Positions 13,241-25,029 of a stretch of 64,000 nucleotides of DNA are shown here, piece by piece. Source of the stretch: Sinonovacula constricta (lineage: Eukaryota; Mollusca; Bivalvia; Cardiida; Solecurtidae); assembly GCA_007844125.1 (NCBI GenBank), contig CM017558.1, positions 22,673,653 to 22,737,652 of the forward strand, read 5' to 3'. The stretch's first letter is position 1. Each line of letters opens with the position of its first letter. The notes under the pieces are model-generated. The model did no database searches, was not told the DNA's origin, and saw nothing but the letters and a program-made list of their open reading frames with translations. A program made the translations under genes and the position numbers.

Positions 13241-14434
13241 TTCTTTACTGAAAGAGACATGGGGCCATTGGGGAGAGAAGAGACATACCAGTGGTATGCC
13301 AACAACAGCAGGTATTGTGAACTATCCATACCTTGACGGTAATGCACTTCGTGCTGGCTTCTATGGTATTTATATTTCCCAAGTTACAAGGGTTGTACAA
13401 GTAAAGTAGAATATTTCAATGATATAAACCGGTTTATTTCATAAAAATTGTTACAGCAAATGCTTTCAATTTCATAGATTAAGGAAGGCGTTTTCAAAAT
13501 TCGTTCACCGCAATAATTCTATTGCTTCAAAGTATAATAGCAGTAAGGAAAAACTTAAGGCATAAGCCATCCTGCATTTAATGGAATTGTCTTATACAGG
13601 CTATAGAAAATCAAGGGTCTCAATAACTTGTTAACTTTTCTGACCTCTTTACAAAAATATCAGAAAATATGTTGCTGACTGTTACAACCTGGGAATCCTC
13701 CGTTGTACTGTATTGCATGCTATCGACCCTTTTACACTCAAGAACTTGCATTGCTTTTAAATTACACAATGACCGGACAGGTCGTTGAGACCATATGAAA
13801 ACAGTGACTTTAAGCCATAATTGGACAGTCACTGTTGGATTTCTTGTCTCTTCATTTCTCCAGTCGTGTCCTATATAAGGGACACAATTTGAGCAGTGTC
13901 CATGCCATTTGCGTAAGATTTCACAGTAGGCATTACATCGTTATTGTTTGTACCTTTATTACAAACTATGCCAATTGCGGTTAAATCCTCGGCTTTTTAT
14001 GATATTTTATTCTTATTACCTATTAACTTCTCGAAGCACTACATTTTGTTTTGTTGGTTAGGGTTTGGGTTGTTTTCTAAAATTCGATGATTTCCTTCAT
14101 GTTTTGACACTTTTGGCATATGACGTCATGGTATTGTATTGCGTCATTAAATTGTCCGTATTATATGTCATCGCTTGGGCTGGTTTATTTCAAACTACTC
14201 TCTCATTTGGAACTTTCAGGTTGCCGAGGCTTTTATCTACTGTACATATTGTACATATGTTGATAGTTTATTTTATTACTAGTTAATTTGTCCATATATT
14301 AGTTCATTTTATTAGTTTTAACTCCCGATACATGTGCTTACGGTAAGCTGTGTCACTTTAATGAGGTGTTTTTATTTACACTGTTTGTTTGGTAAAAAAA
14401 ACATTCAGGAAGTGCGAGGCTGGAGCGCTCCACA
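13241..14434. other. Gene-free part of unit 1
   Basis: The first 100 bases (TTACTGAAAGAGAC and TATGCCAA motifs) match 19,925-20,030 in unit 2. The rest (about 13,340-14,430) has no counterpart there and shows no gene. Confidence 0.5.
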
Positions 14435-14575
14435 AACCAGGTCTACGCACCCCATTCGGTCTTTTTGCCGACTGACCATTCAGTAACTGTTGTTGTTTTT
14501 TCTTTTTGTGTGTAAGGTATCTTCTCTGTGTTGTCACATTTACCCTGTTTGCCGTTGTCTAGAGGTAGTTTAGAT
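14435..14575 (+). repeat. SINE family 3 copy (+)
   Basis: Contains GCACCCCATTCGGTC, TTGCCGACTGACC and CACATTTACCCTGTTTGCC. The same landmarks occur on the minus strand at 53.1, 54.75 and 62.85 kb. Those copies carry a tRNA-like A box; here only the body is clear. Confidence 0.6.
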
Positions 14576-14838
14576 TTAAATGTCGGTGGAATTTTGATAG
14601 GACCTTTTTGTACCTATTCATGTTCAGTCAGCGCCATATGCCAATCGAAAAACATCCAGTTACTCAGCAACAAACGTCTATTGAGAAACACAAGAGGTCA
14701 GACAGTTTTGCTGCTGTCAAAATTAAGGATTTTGCAACCTTGTTTGTTTGTGATACCAGCCGGGGGAGAGCAACACAAAGACAGATCGAAATACTGACGA
14801 AACATCTGTGGCCACACCGCTCCAACACGATGCCTTAG
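14575..14838 (+). repeat. gag-like segment, copy 1
   Basis: Roughly 80% identical by eye to 20,320-20,560. Both contain TCAGTCAGCGCCATAT-like sequence, CAGCAACAAACGTC and GACATTAAGGATTTGGCAACC-like sequence. In copy 2 the translation (LVTQQQTSTEERKR, SLAAVDIKDLA) resembles a hydrophilic Gag-like protein, but I cannot assign it to a family. Copy 1 is frameshifted. Confidence 0.5.
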
Positions 14839-15639
14839 TGATAATTTCAGATACAAAGCTTCAGTTTGAATTACACAAAAAGTATAAAATTGTTATATTA
14901 TCTATATTTCAAAAGTCTCAAAACGAAAAATGGTTGACAACATTTTCTTGTTTAGCTTTTTATTTGCTTTCCATTTATGTATAATATATATTCACATGTT
15001 TGTGTAATCATGCTTTTTATACCATCTGTGAAATACTGCTTTAGGTCTTTGAGATTGTTTCATTAAACATAACTTTCCATTACGGGTATTTTGTGTTTTT
15101 GAATAAATGAACAAACAAATAATGTTTGTAACCATTTATTAGACAGAAACATGTTAAAATTCATTGTGCAATGTTATCTATTGACCAGTTGCTGGAGTAA
15201 GTTAAAACCTCATCCAGGAAGTTTAGGGGTCAACCTCGACCGTAAGCTTTCAGATGCTTGAACACTGATAGTAATGTCCACAATCATGCGAAGTTTGTTT
15301 GATGTTTCCGCGTATATTTAGGCAATAAAAACAAAGCACTTGTAACGCAATATAATAATAAACAATGGCAGGATCATAAACCCGTCTCCAAAGCGTAAGT
15401 TTCCTAGAATCATATCAAATAGCTTATTAGAGGCATATATATTTATAGAGCTGTTATCTATGTCACTGCATTCTATTGTTTTTGATGACCGAAAACTTAT
15501 TCTTTGTCACTAATATAAACTATATTCTGGTTTTGTCTTTTATAGATATATTTTGATAGATAGATAAATTGATTAGTTACTCTAAAGAAGCTATGAAATA
15601 AGGCGATGGATAATGAATGTCACATTTCTTTACATAACA
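14839..15639. other. Gene-free stretch
   Basis: AT-rich spacer inside unit 1; nothing supported. Confidence 0.5.
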
Positions 15640-15894
15640 ACTGAACGAAAATTAGAAAGCTTTGTAGTTTCTTACTTTTAATCACATGAAAACGTCATTA
15701 TCTGAAAAATGTACATGCTTCTTTTTATAAAAATATATACAATTTAAACTATTCAAGTCAAGGTTCATCTTTCATTATATTCCTTTTATCATAACTTGTT
15801 AACCTAAAGGATTATTTTGTTAAACATGAATTTAACCATATCATTTGTCTTTCTATTATACAAAACACATCAGTACTGTAACAATCATTTCTAT

Positions 15895-15973
15895 GTTTCA
15901 TAAAAAGAAGGAGACAAGGAAAAGGAAGATAGACGAACAAAAAATAGACGGCGAAAAAGAGGAGTCAGTCACA
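15895..15973 (+). pseudogene. Exon module B1, decayed
   Basis: Aligns with module B2 at 21,969. The donor GTAAGT is intact but the acceptor has changed from TTTCTAG to TTTCTAT and the module is 79 nt rather than 84. The central peptide KETRKRKIDEQK, then GEKEESVT, keeps the charged character of the other modules. Loss of the acceptor and of the length rule suggests it is no longer spliced in. Confidence 0.45.
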
Positions 15974-16004
15974 GTAAGTGGTCAGAACCGCGGTTATTAC
16001 ATAA

Positions 16005-16070
16005 AATGGAGGGTGCCAAATAATATCATCTCTGACAGCTTAGCCTGTGGTGTTTTTCAAAAATAAATTA
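16005..16070 (+). repeat. SINE family 2, collapsed copy
   Basis: Head (GAGGGTGCC ... GACAGCTTAGCCT) is fused directly to the tail (GTGGTGTTTTTCAAAAA), so the middle is deleted. In every unit of the array a family 2 head lies about 20-40 bp after the exon module, so the SINE predates the duplications. Confidence 0.55.
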
Positions 16071-16330
16071 AAACTTAGAAATGAAAGTAACTAATTTTGA
16101 ATCATTTTAGCAAACTTGACGGCTCTACTTTTTACTGTTGCAACAAGTGATGTAAATCAAATACCATAAAGCATTCAAAGTATGGTTTAAGTAGTTTAAC
16201 ATAAAATGTCCTAAAATTAGAAAGTGAAGTTTCTTTTTTGAATGAGTTTAAATTAAGCAGGACAATTTATGTATATTAATACAAATCATAACATCTTACA
16301 CCTTTTCAATGGAAATGCTTTTGTGGTTAT

Positions 16331-17029
16331 TTTAATAAGAATATCCATGTACATTAACAGGAAAAAGCTCCAACGTACAGTTTCTAAGAAAGACGAATAC
16401 CATGAAGTGTAAACACTGAAAACAAATAACAAGACACATCAATTACTTGTAAATTTACCATAATATAATTTTAAAATTCCTAGAAAAAGAGTATTTGCTC
16501 TCTGTCTAAAAAGTCTTAAATCAAGCCACGATTTTTACGAGGTTATCCTTTGCTAAAAACATTCTTAAGCAATATTAATTATATGTTTGTTTAAATAAAT
16601 ACTAGTCGATTAAAAAAAACGTTTTCTGAAGCTTAAACACAGCTCCTATCTAAACCTCAACCAGCAGATTGTACTTTGTAATGTTAATATGCATGGATGT
16701 CTGGCCGACTTGTAAACTTCTCAGCCCCTCACCGCGCCAATGAAAACGGCAATAATTAATAAATAAGAAATGTATTGCTACTTAATCATCATCAGGTAAA
16801 AAATATTATCCGTCTTAAAACATTCTAAAAAACTGTTATTATCCCCGTTCTAGGTGGAGGCAGGTCGGGGACCGATCCTTGTATCCACCTTACAATGAAT
16901 ATTAGTAGGAAATGTTTGTGTTAGAACATATTAAAACTTAATGGAGATTTTTGTTTACTTGTAGATAATAATATGAAGATGAAATAGAATTGACAGTTTA
17001 AAGTATCAAGATTATTTGGGTACTAAATA
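16331..17029. other. Gene-free spacer between units 1 and 2
   Basis: This 700-bp spacer is absent from the corresponding junction at 29,345, where C block and A block are directly joined. AT-rich; no gene. Confidence 0.5.
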
Positions 17030-17463
17030 TTGAACATTTGTAATAAATATTCAACTTGCAATTCACTTATGCTAGTTTTCATCTAATTTTACCAGTTTTA
17101 TTTTTCGTTTTGTAGTACATACTTCGAGGTGTAAATTAAGGGTCATAACAGCATATGCAGAACAATACGACTACGGCCAATCTAAAATAATTTGAAAATT
17201 AATGATGTCAATAAAAACAATAATTGCAAATCAGTAAAGATATGGCCAATATTTTTTTTAAAAAGCATGGTTAAAAACATTTGCAAAATTGCAAGAAAGA
17301 GATCAATAAAACAATATTTGCACACAACAATAATCAGGCTAATAAAACATTTGCAAATAATAAGAATGAAGTTAAAAAATCAACATTTGCACAAAGATAT
17401 TAATATTGCAAATAAATTTGTTTTTATTCTAAACCAATATATGCAAAATGGCTTCCTTTCTAG

Positions 17464-17547
17464 ACTCCACCAAAAAGGCAGAAATTAAACACAAGAAAAG
17501 AGGGAGAACAACTAAAAAAGGCCGGAGACAAGGAGACGTTTGCCACA
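17464..17547 (+). CDS. 84-nt exon module A2
   Basis: Acceptor CCTTTCTAG, donor GTAAGT, exactly 84 nt and open (TPPKRQKLNTRKE, then QLKKAGDKETFAT). It differs from A1 at about nine of 28 residues while keeping length, phase and borders, which suggests coding constraint or a fairly recent duplication. Unrecognised protein. Confidence 0.45.
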
Positions 17548-17699
17548 GTAAGTTTTCTTTGTCAGTACAGAAAAGTGGGTGGAGCGCCTATATGGCATAG
17601 TAGTAGAGGTGCCGACATCGACAGGATTGTCACAGCTCTATGCAGAAAAAGATAAAAACGACGAAGAAAAATGCTAGCAGTTGCTCAGTTATGAGAATT

Positions 17700-19500
17700 C
17701 ATCTACACACAGTGAAATGAAACCGTATCTACCAGAATATGATGAGAAAGACACCCCGAGCATCTCCTTCCCCTTTTTCAGAAATCAGTAGCTGACGATT
17801 AGAAAATGGCATTTGCTGGAATACTGGTGAAGTTTCAATTTAGTTTCAAAAAGTGAATTCGATCTTAGGCTGACAAACATAGCTGGGTACAGATTGGCAT
17901 TGGTGAAGCGTCGCCAGTAAAACAGAGGCCAAGGTGTATACCTCTACCACTGAAATAAATACTATTGAGGAGCTTCTTAAGAAAGGTGTGATTCGAAATT
18001 GCACATCGCCTTGGGCAAGTCCAAACGTTCTTCGAGAACAAGATATTCCAAAAAGTGCATTCATGTGTAAGTAAGGTCGGTTCAAAATGACTCGTATGCC
18101 ATTTATTTTAAAGATCCACATTTAAGAGAACAAAGAACTTGCCTTACATGATCTGCAGTGAAGCACATGCCTAGTGTTCATTGATGATGCTGTCGAGTTT
18201 GGTAAGCACTTCCATGAACATATACAACGAGTAAACGAAGTGCTAGAGAGGATCAAATATGCTGGTTTGAAACTAAAACCTTCCAAATGCAACTTGTTTT
18301 AATATGAAATGGTCTTTCGTGGCCTTAGTATCTGACTCGAACAATATCATACCCCGTTCTAGACTAAAAACCGCCAAACTAATCAAACAGTTTGTAAGCA
18401 TGGGTCCTACTATAGGCTGTACTTAAATGAGCTGACAAAGAAAGACAAGGGACGTTAAATGGGAAAAAGTATTTGACTTAATAAAACAGGCGCTATCAAG
18501 TAAACAAGTGTCTGACTTTCCATTAAATGATGATGAAAACTTCTTTTTTAGACGTAGACGCATTGGGTTTAGGTATTAGCGGTGTCTTGTCCAAGTAGTC
18601 CAAGAAGGTAGAATTATTATGATAGCATTCAGAACTCAGTAAAGACTCATTAAAAAAAATACTGTGTTACTGACAAGTAACTACTGGTGGTAGTATTTTC
18701 GTACATTATTGCCAACAATACTTGATGGGGAGAAAGTCCACAGTGCACACAGACCATCAAGCCTTAGTTTCGCTGTTCAGGGAAAATAGCTAAATAGATT
18801 GAGATTCTAGCTCACTACGATTTCACCATTGAATATTGGCCTGGCAAAAAAGCAAAGCCATTGTGACGCATTGTCACGATGCGGAAAGGGAATGTACATG
18901 CCTACAACATGACACTAATGAACCCTTAAAATGTGGACCATGTGCGTTTGAGGCATAGTAGAGAAATGTTACAAGGTATGGACTTTACAAGCCGTAACAA
19001 CAGGAAGAACCTGTAAGGAGCTCCAAAGAAAACGATGATCTTGGTCACAGCAAGCTTAAGAAATCAACAAGACAAAGTAATAGGTTGTCACAAGGGCTGG
19101 CGAAAAGCATTTTTTGCATATCAGTTTGATGACCCCGATATAAATGTTACTCTTACAGAAAAGCTCTGACAGAAGAAAGCCATCCATGAAAGAAATGGCA
19201 TCAGAGCGTCAACCAGCAAAACACTATTACATTATGCGGGAAATGTTGTTTGTAAAACATGATGCACTATACAAGCAAGGCCGTTCATTCAATGAAATAT
19301 TGAAAGATGACAAACTGGTTGTACCATTTAAGTTGGAAGAAAGAATTATGTTTCACGCATGATTCGGTGACTGCTGGACACCTTGGTTCCAAGAGAACCA
19401 ACGCAAAGCTATCAAAGTACTGCTATTGGTATTACATGAGAAAATATGTCTCTCTTTTTGTAAAGCGATGTTAAACGTCAAACCTAGATGTTTTGGTCGA
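17700..19500 (+). pseudogene. Gypsy pol relic: RT to integrase zinc finger
   Basis: Order seen: a pre-RT linker; a collapsed RT N-terminus (about 160 bp missing relative to 12.9-13.1 kb); the RT catalytic block FIDDAVEFGKHFHEH with both Asp of YxDD kept; AGLKLKPSKCNLF; the connection domain (LTKKDK); RNase H (DVDALGLGISGVLS, then HTDHQALVSLF and YDFTIEYWPGKK); then FKLEERIMFHA and AGHLGSKRTNAKLSKYYYW, the HHCC zinc finger of integrase. The integrase core is absent. At least eight stops or frameshifts. This is the same element family as the unit 1 fragment and a different family from the 8.7-kb relic. Confidence 0.85.
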
Positions 19501-19539
19501 ATCAGTCGTCGTTGTAAGATCTGGTCACAGTTAAGGCAA

Positions 19540-19890
19540 TTCCAGTTCTAATGGTTGAATCGAAGTAACGATCATGTTTGACAAAGGTCCAACTCCATGT
19601 GTCTGCATTTCTTGGATAATAGTAGCCTCATTTATGGTGATGTCGAATCGAAGTAATGGTCTCGTATGACAAAGGTCAATCTTTGTGTATGCTTTGCTTG
19701 GAAAATAGTCGATTCGTGTACACTGATCTGTTGGTTTCACTTTATGACAGAGAACGATCATGTTGGCCCAGCGGTCCGAGGCAGGGGTCTGGCTTACGAA
19801 TGCCTACGTTGTGGTAGAATCGACCGACACTACCGGATGGTGGCGTACGTACCACTGAACTGGGCCACCTTCCATTGAGCCATGTGTTTT
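19540..19890 (+). repeat. tRNA-Leu-like SINE or tRNA pseudogene with internal repeat
   Basis: 19,767-19,835 reads like a degenerate tRNA-Leu (TGGCCCAGCGGTCCGAGGC A-box region, followed by a weak B box GTAGAATCGACC). The 200 bp before it contains two copies, about 87 bp apart, of GAATCGAAGTAA ... GACAAAGGTC. No intact cloverleaf can be drawn, so a SINE head or pseudogene is more likely than a working tRNA. Confidence 0.4.
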
Positions 19891-20269
19891 GTTTACAAGA
19901 TAAACAGAAGCTATTGGATCATGGGAACCATACTTTCATTACTGAAAGAGACCACTGGGGATAGAATAGTAATACCAGACCAGTGCTATGCCAAGAACAG
20001 TAGGTCTGATCAATTCGAAAAGTTCTGTCTGAACTAGAAGAAGCTATTGTGCTGGTAGAAAGATTATTGAATTCTGCAACAGCATAGCCTGAATACACAT
20101 CGAGACTACTGCTGAGCTCTTCGATGGGTATCCTTAGTCAGCCAGTGTCGTCTTCCGCTGCAATCTACCAGCCTTCCGTATAATGAAGCGTCCAGCAGCC
20201 TTGTCTGTTGGGCCCGTGCCAGTTTTTTTAAGTGAACAACTCCCCGTCTACTACCCTACTCCTATTTCT

Positions 20270-20700
20270 AAACTAGGCAGTTGATTTGGACCCACTAGCT
20301 TCTGGCCAGCTATCAACATCTGGTTCAGCTGCATCATGTTCGGTCAGCGCCATATATGACAACCACCTAGTCACTCAGCAACAAACGTCCACTGAGGAAC
20401 GCAAGAGGTTATACAGTTTGGCTGCTGTTGACATTAAGGATTTGGCAACCTTTTTTGATTGTGAGTCCAACCAGGGGAAGAGCAACACAATGACAGATCG
20501 AATAACCGACGAACCATCTGTGGTCACATCGATCCAACACGAGACCTTAGTGATAACTCTGAACGAAATGGGCCCACTATTGATTTAGGCCGAAAAACTT
20601 AATAAGCCAGTCAACAGCTCCGCTGAAATCGCCTTAGCCATCGCTGCTGGATTCGCAAATGAAATTGAGGCGTTAAAAGCTACTACGAGAGCGATTTGCC
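20270..20700 (+). pseudogene. gag-like segment, copy 2
   Basis: The longest frame is about 100 codons (20,286-20,588) and is hydrophilic; continued frames after its stop read SSAEIALAIAAGFANEIEAL. It matches 14,575-14,838 in unit 1. Upstream (20,030-20,270) other frames give LSELEEAIVLVERLL. I think this is a decayed retroelement Gag but cannot name the clade. Confidence 0.4.
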
Positions 20701-21719
20701 AGTGATGGAAGATCTTCGGGAATGTAGGAGGGGGGTTTCTTCAAGATAGAAAGAAAGATCACCACTATAGATAGAGCTCTTAACTCTGAAACCATCCTGC
20801 AGCATTCGCAGCTCTTGATGCCAGTCTGCGAGAACCAGTCTCCATGCAAAAGGCTTAAGATGAAACGTGTGGTGGAAAAAAAACATAAAGATAGTTCATT
20901 TGTGATGATAGGCGATAGTTTGTTGGGACAGAGATATAAGTTTAGACGCTAAATTTATAGGACATTCATGTTATTAGATTATTGTCGGAACTGTTGTACG
21001 TGGCCTATTTATATCATCTGTAACATGCTTCAAGGTTGAACAACTCTACATCAAGCTTCAGTAAAAATATACTACTACTGCTGACGTATTTGTGGCTCCT
21101 GATTTACAAACCCCATTTCATTAAGAGAGAAGGAACGAAAACAATCATGCTTCCTTATATATAGACATTCTCTTCAGGCCCACAATAGCTGGGATGCAAC
21201 AATACTTTATATACATGTACTGTAACTTAGGTAGCTATGTTAAGATTGTTATCCGTGAAAGCATGTTCCTTTGGTAGACATTCCTCAGGTGTGGTTTCAA
21301 TCCATAAACATATGCTGCCAGGGATGTGACTATATTCCATTAGGACCATAAAAAATTGAAACTGATTTCCCAAATGTTCCCTATGTTCATGTATTATAAG
21401 TGTGGCATAGGAAAAAAGAATGTCGTCAATAAATTATAATAAATGAGAACAGAGGTCAATAAAATGAACATTTTCAAAATAATAATAATAGGGCCAATAA
21501 AATAAAATTCTCAGAAAATTAGAAAAAGGTCAATTTAAGCAGCACCTGCAAGACAATACTAAGCTTCATTTTGAATCACCCAAAAGGTAAAAAGATGTAC
21601 TGTCATCTCTATTTCAATATATAAACTATATCTGTATTTCTTTACATTGCCTCAACGAGTAACTTTCATTGCAACATACTTTTCCTGCAACATATTTTTA
21701 CTGTTGTAACGGTAAAATA
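20701..21719. other. Gene-free spacer in unit 2
   Basis: AT-rich, nothing supported. It corresponds in position to 14,840-15,640 in unit 1. Confidence 0.5.
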
Positions 21720-21968
21720 GAACAACAACTGTACAAAAATGAGAAACCTGTTCTTACTTTTAATCACATAAATAAAATGCATCCTCTTAAAACTGTTCAT
21801 GCTTCTTTTTATAGTCAAGGTTGATCTAACATTATCTTTCTTTGATCATATTTTTTTACATAAAAGCATATTTTCTTGTTCATTTTCTTAAACATGAATT
21901 TAACTATATCATGTGTCTTTCTGTTATATAAAACACATAACTACTATAATAATATTATGCCTTTCTAG

Positions 21969-22052
21969 GTTCGTCTAAATGAGAACAAGTCAAAAACAGG
22001 AAAGGAGATAGACAAACCAAAAACAGCCGGAGACAATGAGAAGACTGTCCCA
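21969..22052 (+). CDS. 84-nt exon module B2
   Basis: Acceptor GCCTTTCTAG, donor GTAAGT, exactly 84 nt, open (VRLNENKSKTGKE, then KPKTAGDNEKTVP). It shares the AGD-x-E signature and the length and phase with A1 and A2 although the A and B blocks around them are otherwise unlike. Unrecognised. Confidence 0.45.
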
Positions 22053-22199
22053 GTAAGTCGTCAGAACCTTGATCACTTCATAAAAATTGAGACAGACAGG
22101 CATGGCCGTAGATGTGCTGATTTATAATAAGGAAATTGGCAATGACCTGTAATGACCCATTGTCATAACAGAGTAATACACTAATAAACTTACCACAGT

Positions 22200-22390
22200 A
22201 TTACATTGCCTTTCCGGATCAAGTTACGGGAGGCCCCGGGTTCGATCCCGGTCCGCGACATAACAAAGTCGTAAAAAATGGTAGTGGTATAGCGCCCTTG
22301 CTAACGCTCAAACAAATAAAAGGATAGTTCCACGACTGGTTGGCCCGGTGTCAGGATAATGTGACTGGGTGTGGTATTACAAATATTGCC
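22200..22390 (+). repeat. SINE family 1 inserted in the LTR
   Basis: Head GTTACGGGAGGCCCCGGG, pol III B box GGTTCGATCCC, body with GGTAGTGGTATAGCGCC and GTGACTGGGTGTGGTA. The LTR sequence TATTACA/ATTGCC appears on both sides, consistent with a target duplication. Nearly collinear with the minus-strand copy at 48.4-48.7 kb. Both start at the same point in the tRNA-like head. Confidence 0.8.
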
Positions 22391-22780
22391 TTGCATTTTT
22401 AGAATGATTGTCCCTTTATACAACACCATGCCACTTAGTTGTAATTCTGCCATTTTCGCACTTTCATTTTAAGCACAGATTGATCTACTAATATGTCATC
22501 ACACATACAGTTTTTTATTCAAAATGAGTTAAGTTTTACGATAAAAACACACATATACCGCCATCATTGTTTGGGGGCGCGTGTTTGTTATTTTTAGGTT
22601 CCTAAAGGTAAGAATGCTAAAGTTCCAATATTTTTTGTGGTTTCAAAAAGTAAAATTTGCATACGTTAGTATTAAGGTGTTGTATCGTTTATAAAATAAC
22701 TTTATGCACTGTCAGCGTGCATTTATTTTGTCAGACGATATTGAATTCCACGCAAAAGCTATCATTATTACCCAGCAACA

Positions 22781-22883
22781 CAAACGTTAGGATTTAGTAT
22801 CCGAAATCCTAAACTTAAATTTGATTGGTTACTCTTCCTAGTGTGACTTTTGATTGGCTGAAATTCCTAAATCCTAATGTTTG
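22781..22883. repeat. Short foldback element
   Basis: CAAACGTTAGGATTTAG at the left pairs with CTAAATCCTAATGTTTG at the right (16 of 17 positions), 103 bp in total. This is MITE-like; no clear target duplication. Confidence 0.6.
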
Positions 22884-23223
22884 GAGTCTCTGTAAGAAGT
22901 GCTGCGTCATTTGGATGGAACAATTTTAAATTAAAAACTTAAACAACTTAAAACGCAACATTACTTAAAACAACACCTAATTGTCTTTAGAACATCTGGT
23001 TTGCGTTAGAGACGTTAAAATCGTTAGTATATTTTAGAAATTCCTTTAGATTTATAACGTTTCTTTCAGAAACATATGGCCTTGTTATATGTGTTATTTA
23101 GTACGCATAAATGCTAGCATTAAGAAAATAGTTTCAGAAAACTGCATTTGCATTTGGCTATGTACTGTAACCCTTTAATCCCTCGCAACACATTATTACT
23201 TTACCGACTCGGCTGTAACAAAT

Positions 23224-23237
23224 TGGTATCAGAAGTG
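23224..23237 (+). promoter_or_regulatory. Primer-binding site of the Gypsy element
   Basis: TGGTATCAGAAGTG lies three bases after the LTR end TGTAACA. TGG followed by a tRNA 3'-end complement is the expected minus-strand primer site; it is closest to initiator-Met-type sites, but the exact tRNA cannot be fixed by eye. Confidence 0.65.
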
Positions 23238-23600
23238 CATATTTTTAACATATAACGTGAGCGATTGAGTACAGCATGGATGTGATTCGTTTGTAAAGCA
23301 GAGAAAACTGCTGTTGTTAGGTTATAATGCAGCAAATTATTACCTGTTTTACAACGAGGTTTGAAGAAAAAAGCGAGGATGAAGGGTTATACTGCAGTAA
23401 ATAATTACTAGATACATGCATACAATGCATGTGAATAGCGGTCATAAATTCAGCACAACTGAGGGCATAATTATTGTAGGTTATTAGCTGGTAAATTGAA
23501 TCAAGAACTAAGGTTCATTTGCAGTAGATTCTACTAAACGGAGGCAATAGCGTATCCATACAATACATCACATAGCACGATATACAACATTTTATACACA

Positions 23601-24420
23601 ATGGCATCACCTGATTCAAAAGTTACTTTTCATAGTTTCCACAGTTTCCACAATGATGATAGCGGAAATGTACAGATTTTTCACAATGAAGATTTTTTTA
23701 GTTTATTGCACAATGATAAAACAAACAACAATACTCAACATAGTAATGATCCTAATGTCCATGACGCAGTTTGGGATTTCTTGCGCCCATCTGAACCACC
23801 TTTTCCAGTTCAACATTTTATGAAACCTGACACATATAAACAAACTTTTAAAAATCTATGTCTCACTTTGACGATTGTGCTAAGCTGTCACTGTAAAATC
23901 ATATAACTTAGGTTCTTTTTTTTTTGCTAACAGACTCCGGAGTGCAGTTAGGCGTTTTTTTTTATCTGAGTCTTAATGAGACAGAACGCAGAACATTCGG
24001 TTTTTTGTGCAGAAGGCTCATCAAAATGTTTAGAAATAGAAAGCACCAGAATCTATCGCTAACAAAGTTCGAAAGTAGGTGTCGCCTGACAAGAATCCAT
24101 TGTTTCCTTAGCAGATTATATTCACACACTTGTCCAGAAAGCTTATGCAGACTTGGACAATGCTACACAAGAGCGTCTCGCCCTCATTCAGCCATATAAA
24201 CATTTCTGTGATATGCATTGTCGCTGTGTTGATAATGGTTGTCATGCTGCCAATGAGGCAGTCAGCGTTATTGAACGTTATGAATTGTACTTGGTTCTAA
24301 CTAGCCAGTACATGTCTCGAACAGACCGCTTTGAAGAAACATTAAACCCTGTGCCCAAATCAACGGTCACAAAGGATGTGCCTTGGTTGTAATGCTCCTG
24401 ATCACCTATGGTACACTTGT
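23601..24420 (+). pseudogene. Gypsy gag with CCHC zinc knuckle
   Basis: The first frame starts at ATG 23,601 (MASPDSKVTFHSF) and covers 101 codons. Capsid-like sequence follows in shifted frames (SLADYIHTLVQKAYADL, then LALIQPYKHF). A CCHC knuckle, CLGCNAPDHLWYTC, at 24,379-24,420 is the nucleocapsid RNA-binding motif. Gag would form the particle that packages element RNA. At least two frameshifts separate the parts. Confidence 0.7.
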
Positions 24421-24599
24421 CCCAATAATACTGAGGGCAAAAGATATCCTAAGGCGAGGAGACCTGATGACAAAATGGCCAACAGCCATCCAGCAATCAT
24501 CAGTTGCTTCGGATAATTCATTGAGGCTGATGCTGTGGACCTGGGGTCAGGCACATCTTGCCGAAGTGGCCTCTTTCCATTTTCATGTGTACCTGTTCA

Positions 24600-24838
24600 T
24601 ACTGAACGCTCTGGTGCCGATGCTATCCAGTATGATGGACGTAATGTTACTGCTAGAGATTGTTCTAACTCTTTCAACTTTTTTCATTGACTGTGGTGCA
24701 ACCACATTCTTGATATCCTTTGGTAAGCTCACTGAGTTGAACCAACGTAACCTTCTAGAAATTCAACGAGTTTCACAGACCTTTCATACTGTCAATGGTT
24801 CAACAATGAATGATTATGGTAGAGTGAATCTCACCTAG
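24600..24838 (+). pseudogene. Gypsy aspartic protease
   Basis: FIDCGATTFLIS near 24,690 is the retropepsin active-site loop (usually Asp-Thr/Ser-Gly; here Asp-Cys-Gly). It lies in an open frame of 151 codons (24,383-24,838) downstream of the zinc knuckle, the normal gag-protease order. The Cys at the second position is unusual and may reflect decay. Confidence 0.65.
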
Positions 24839-25029
24839 GTTCAAAGACAAGCAGTGTTATTTTTGTGTGTGTTTTATTTCTTCTGATGGGATTATTGGTC
24901 AAGAACTTTGAGAAAACATGGTAGCAGTATTAATTACAGTCATATCTGGTGTTTGGTTCAGAAACTTTATCTCTTTATCCCTAGGATCTGGTGGTACTGA
25001 TAATCAAGTATGCAGAGTTGAGGTGTATT

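Larger units (their letters stand above)
11936..16330. repeat. Segmental duplication, unit 1
   Basis: Order: A block (11,936-12,363), A1 exon module, SINE head (about 12,478), Gypsy fragment, a shared segment near 13,230-13,335, SINE 3 (14,435), shared gag-like segment (14,575-14,838), B block (15,640-15,890), B1 module, SINE remnant, C block (16,075-16,330). Unit 2 (17,030 onward) repeats these landmarks in the same order. Because the shared blocks include non-element sequence, a duplication of the whole region explains it better than independent insertions. Confidence 0.7.
17030..22147. repeat. Segmental duplication, unit 2
   Basis: Repeats the landmarks of unit 1: A block, A2 module, SINE head, a longer Gypsy fragment, shared segments at 19,925-20,030 and 20,320-20,560, B block (21,720-21,968), B2 module, and a SINE head cut off at 22,147 by an LTR element. 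The continuation (SINE tail, C block) lies beyond that insertion at 28,880-29,345. Confidence 0.7.
22148..23220 (+). repeat. 5' LTR of a Gypsy element
   Basis: Starts TGTAATGACC and ends GGCTGTAACA just before the primer site. About 110 bp at its start match the start of the 3' LTR (27,606): AATAAACTTACCACAGTAT, then ATTGCCTTGCA and CATGCCACTTA. Its length includes an inserted SINE (22,207-22,385). A foldback at 22,781-22,883 also lies within it. Confidence 0.7.

Noticed and set aside
19767..19835. Functional tRNA-Leu
   Set aside because: The B box is degenerate and acceptor and T stems do not pair.
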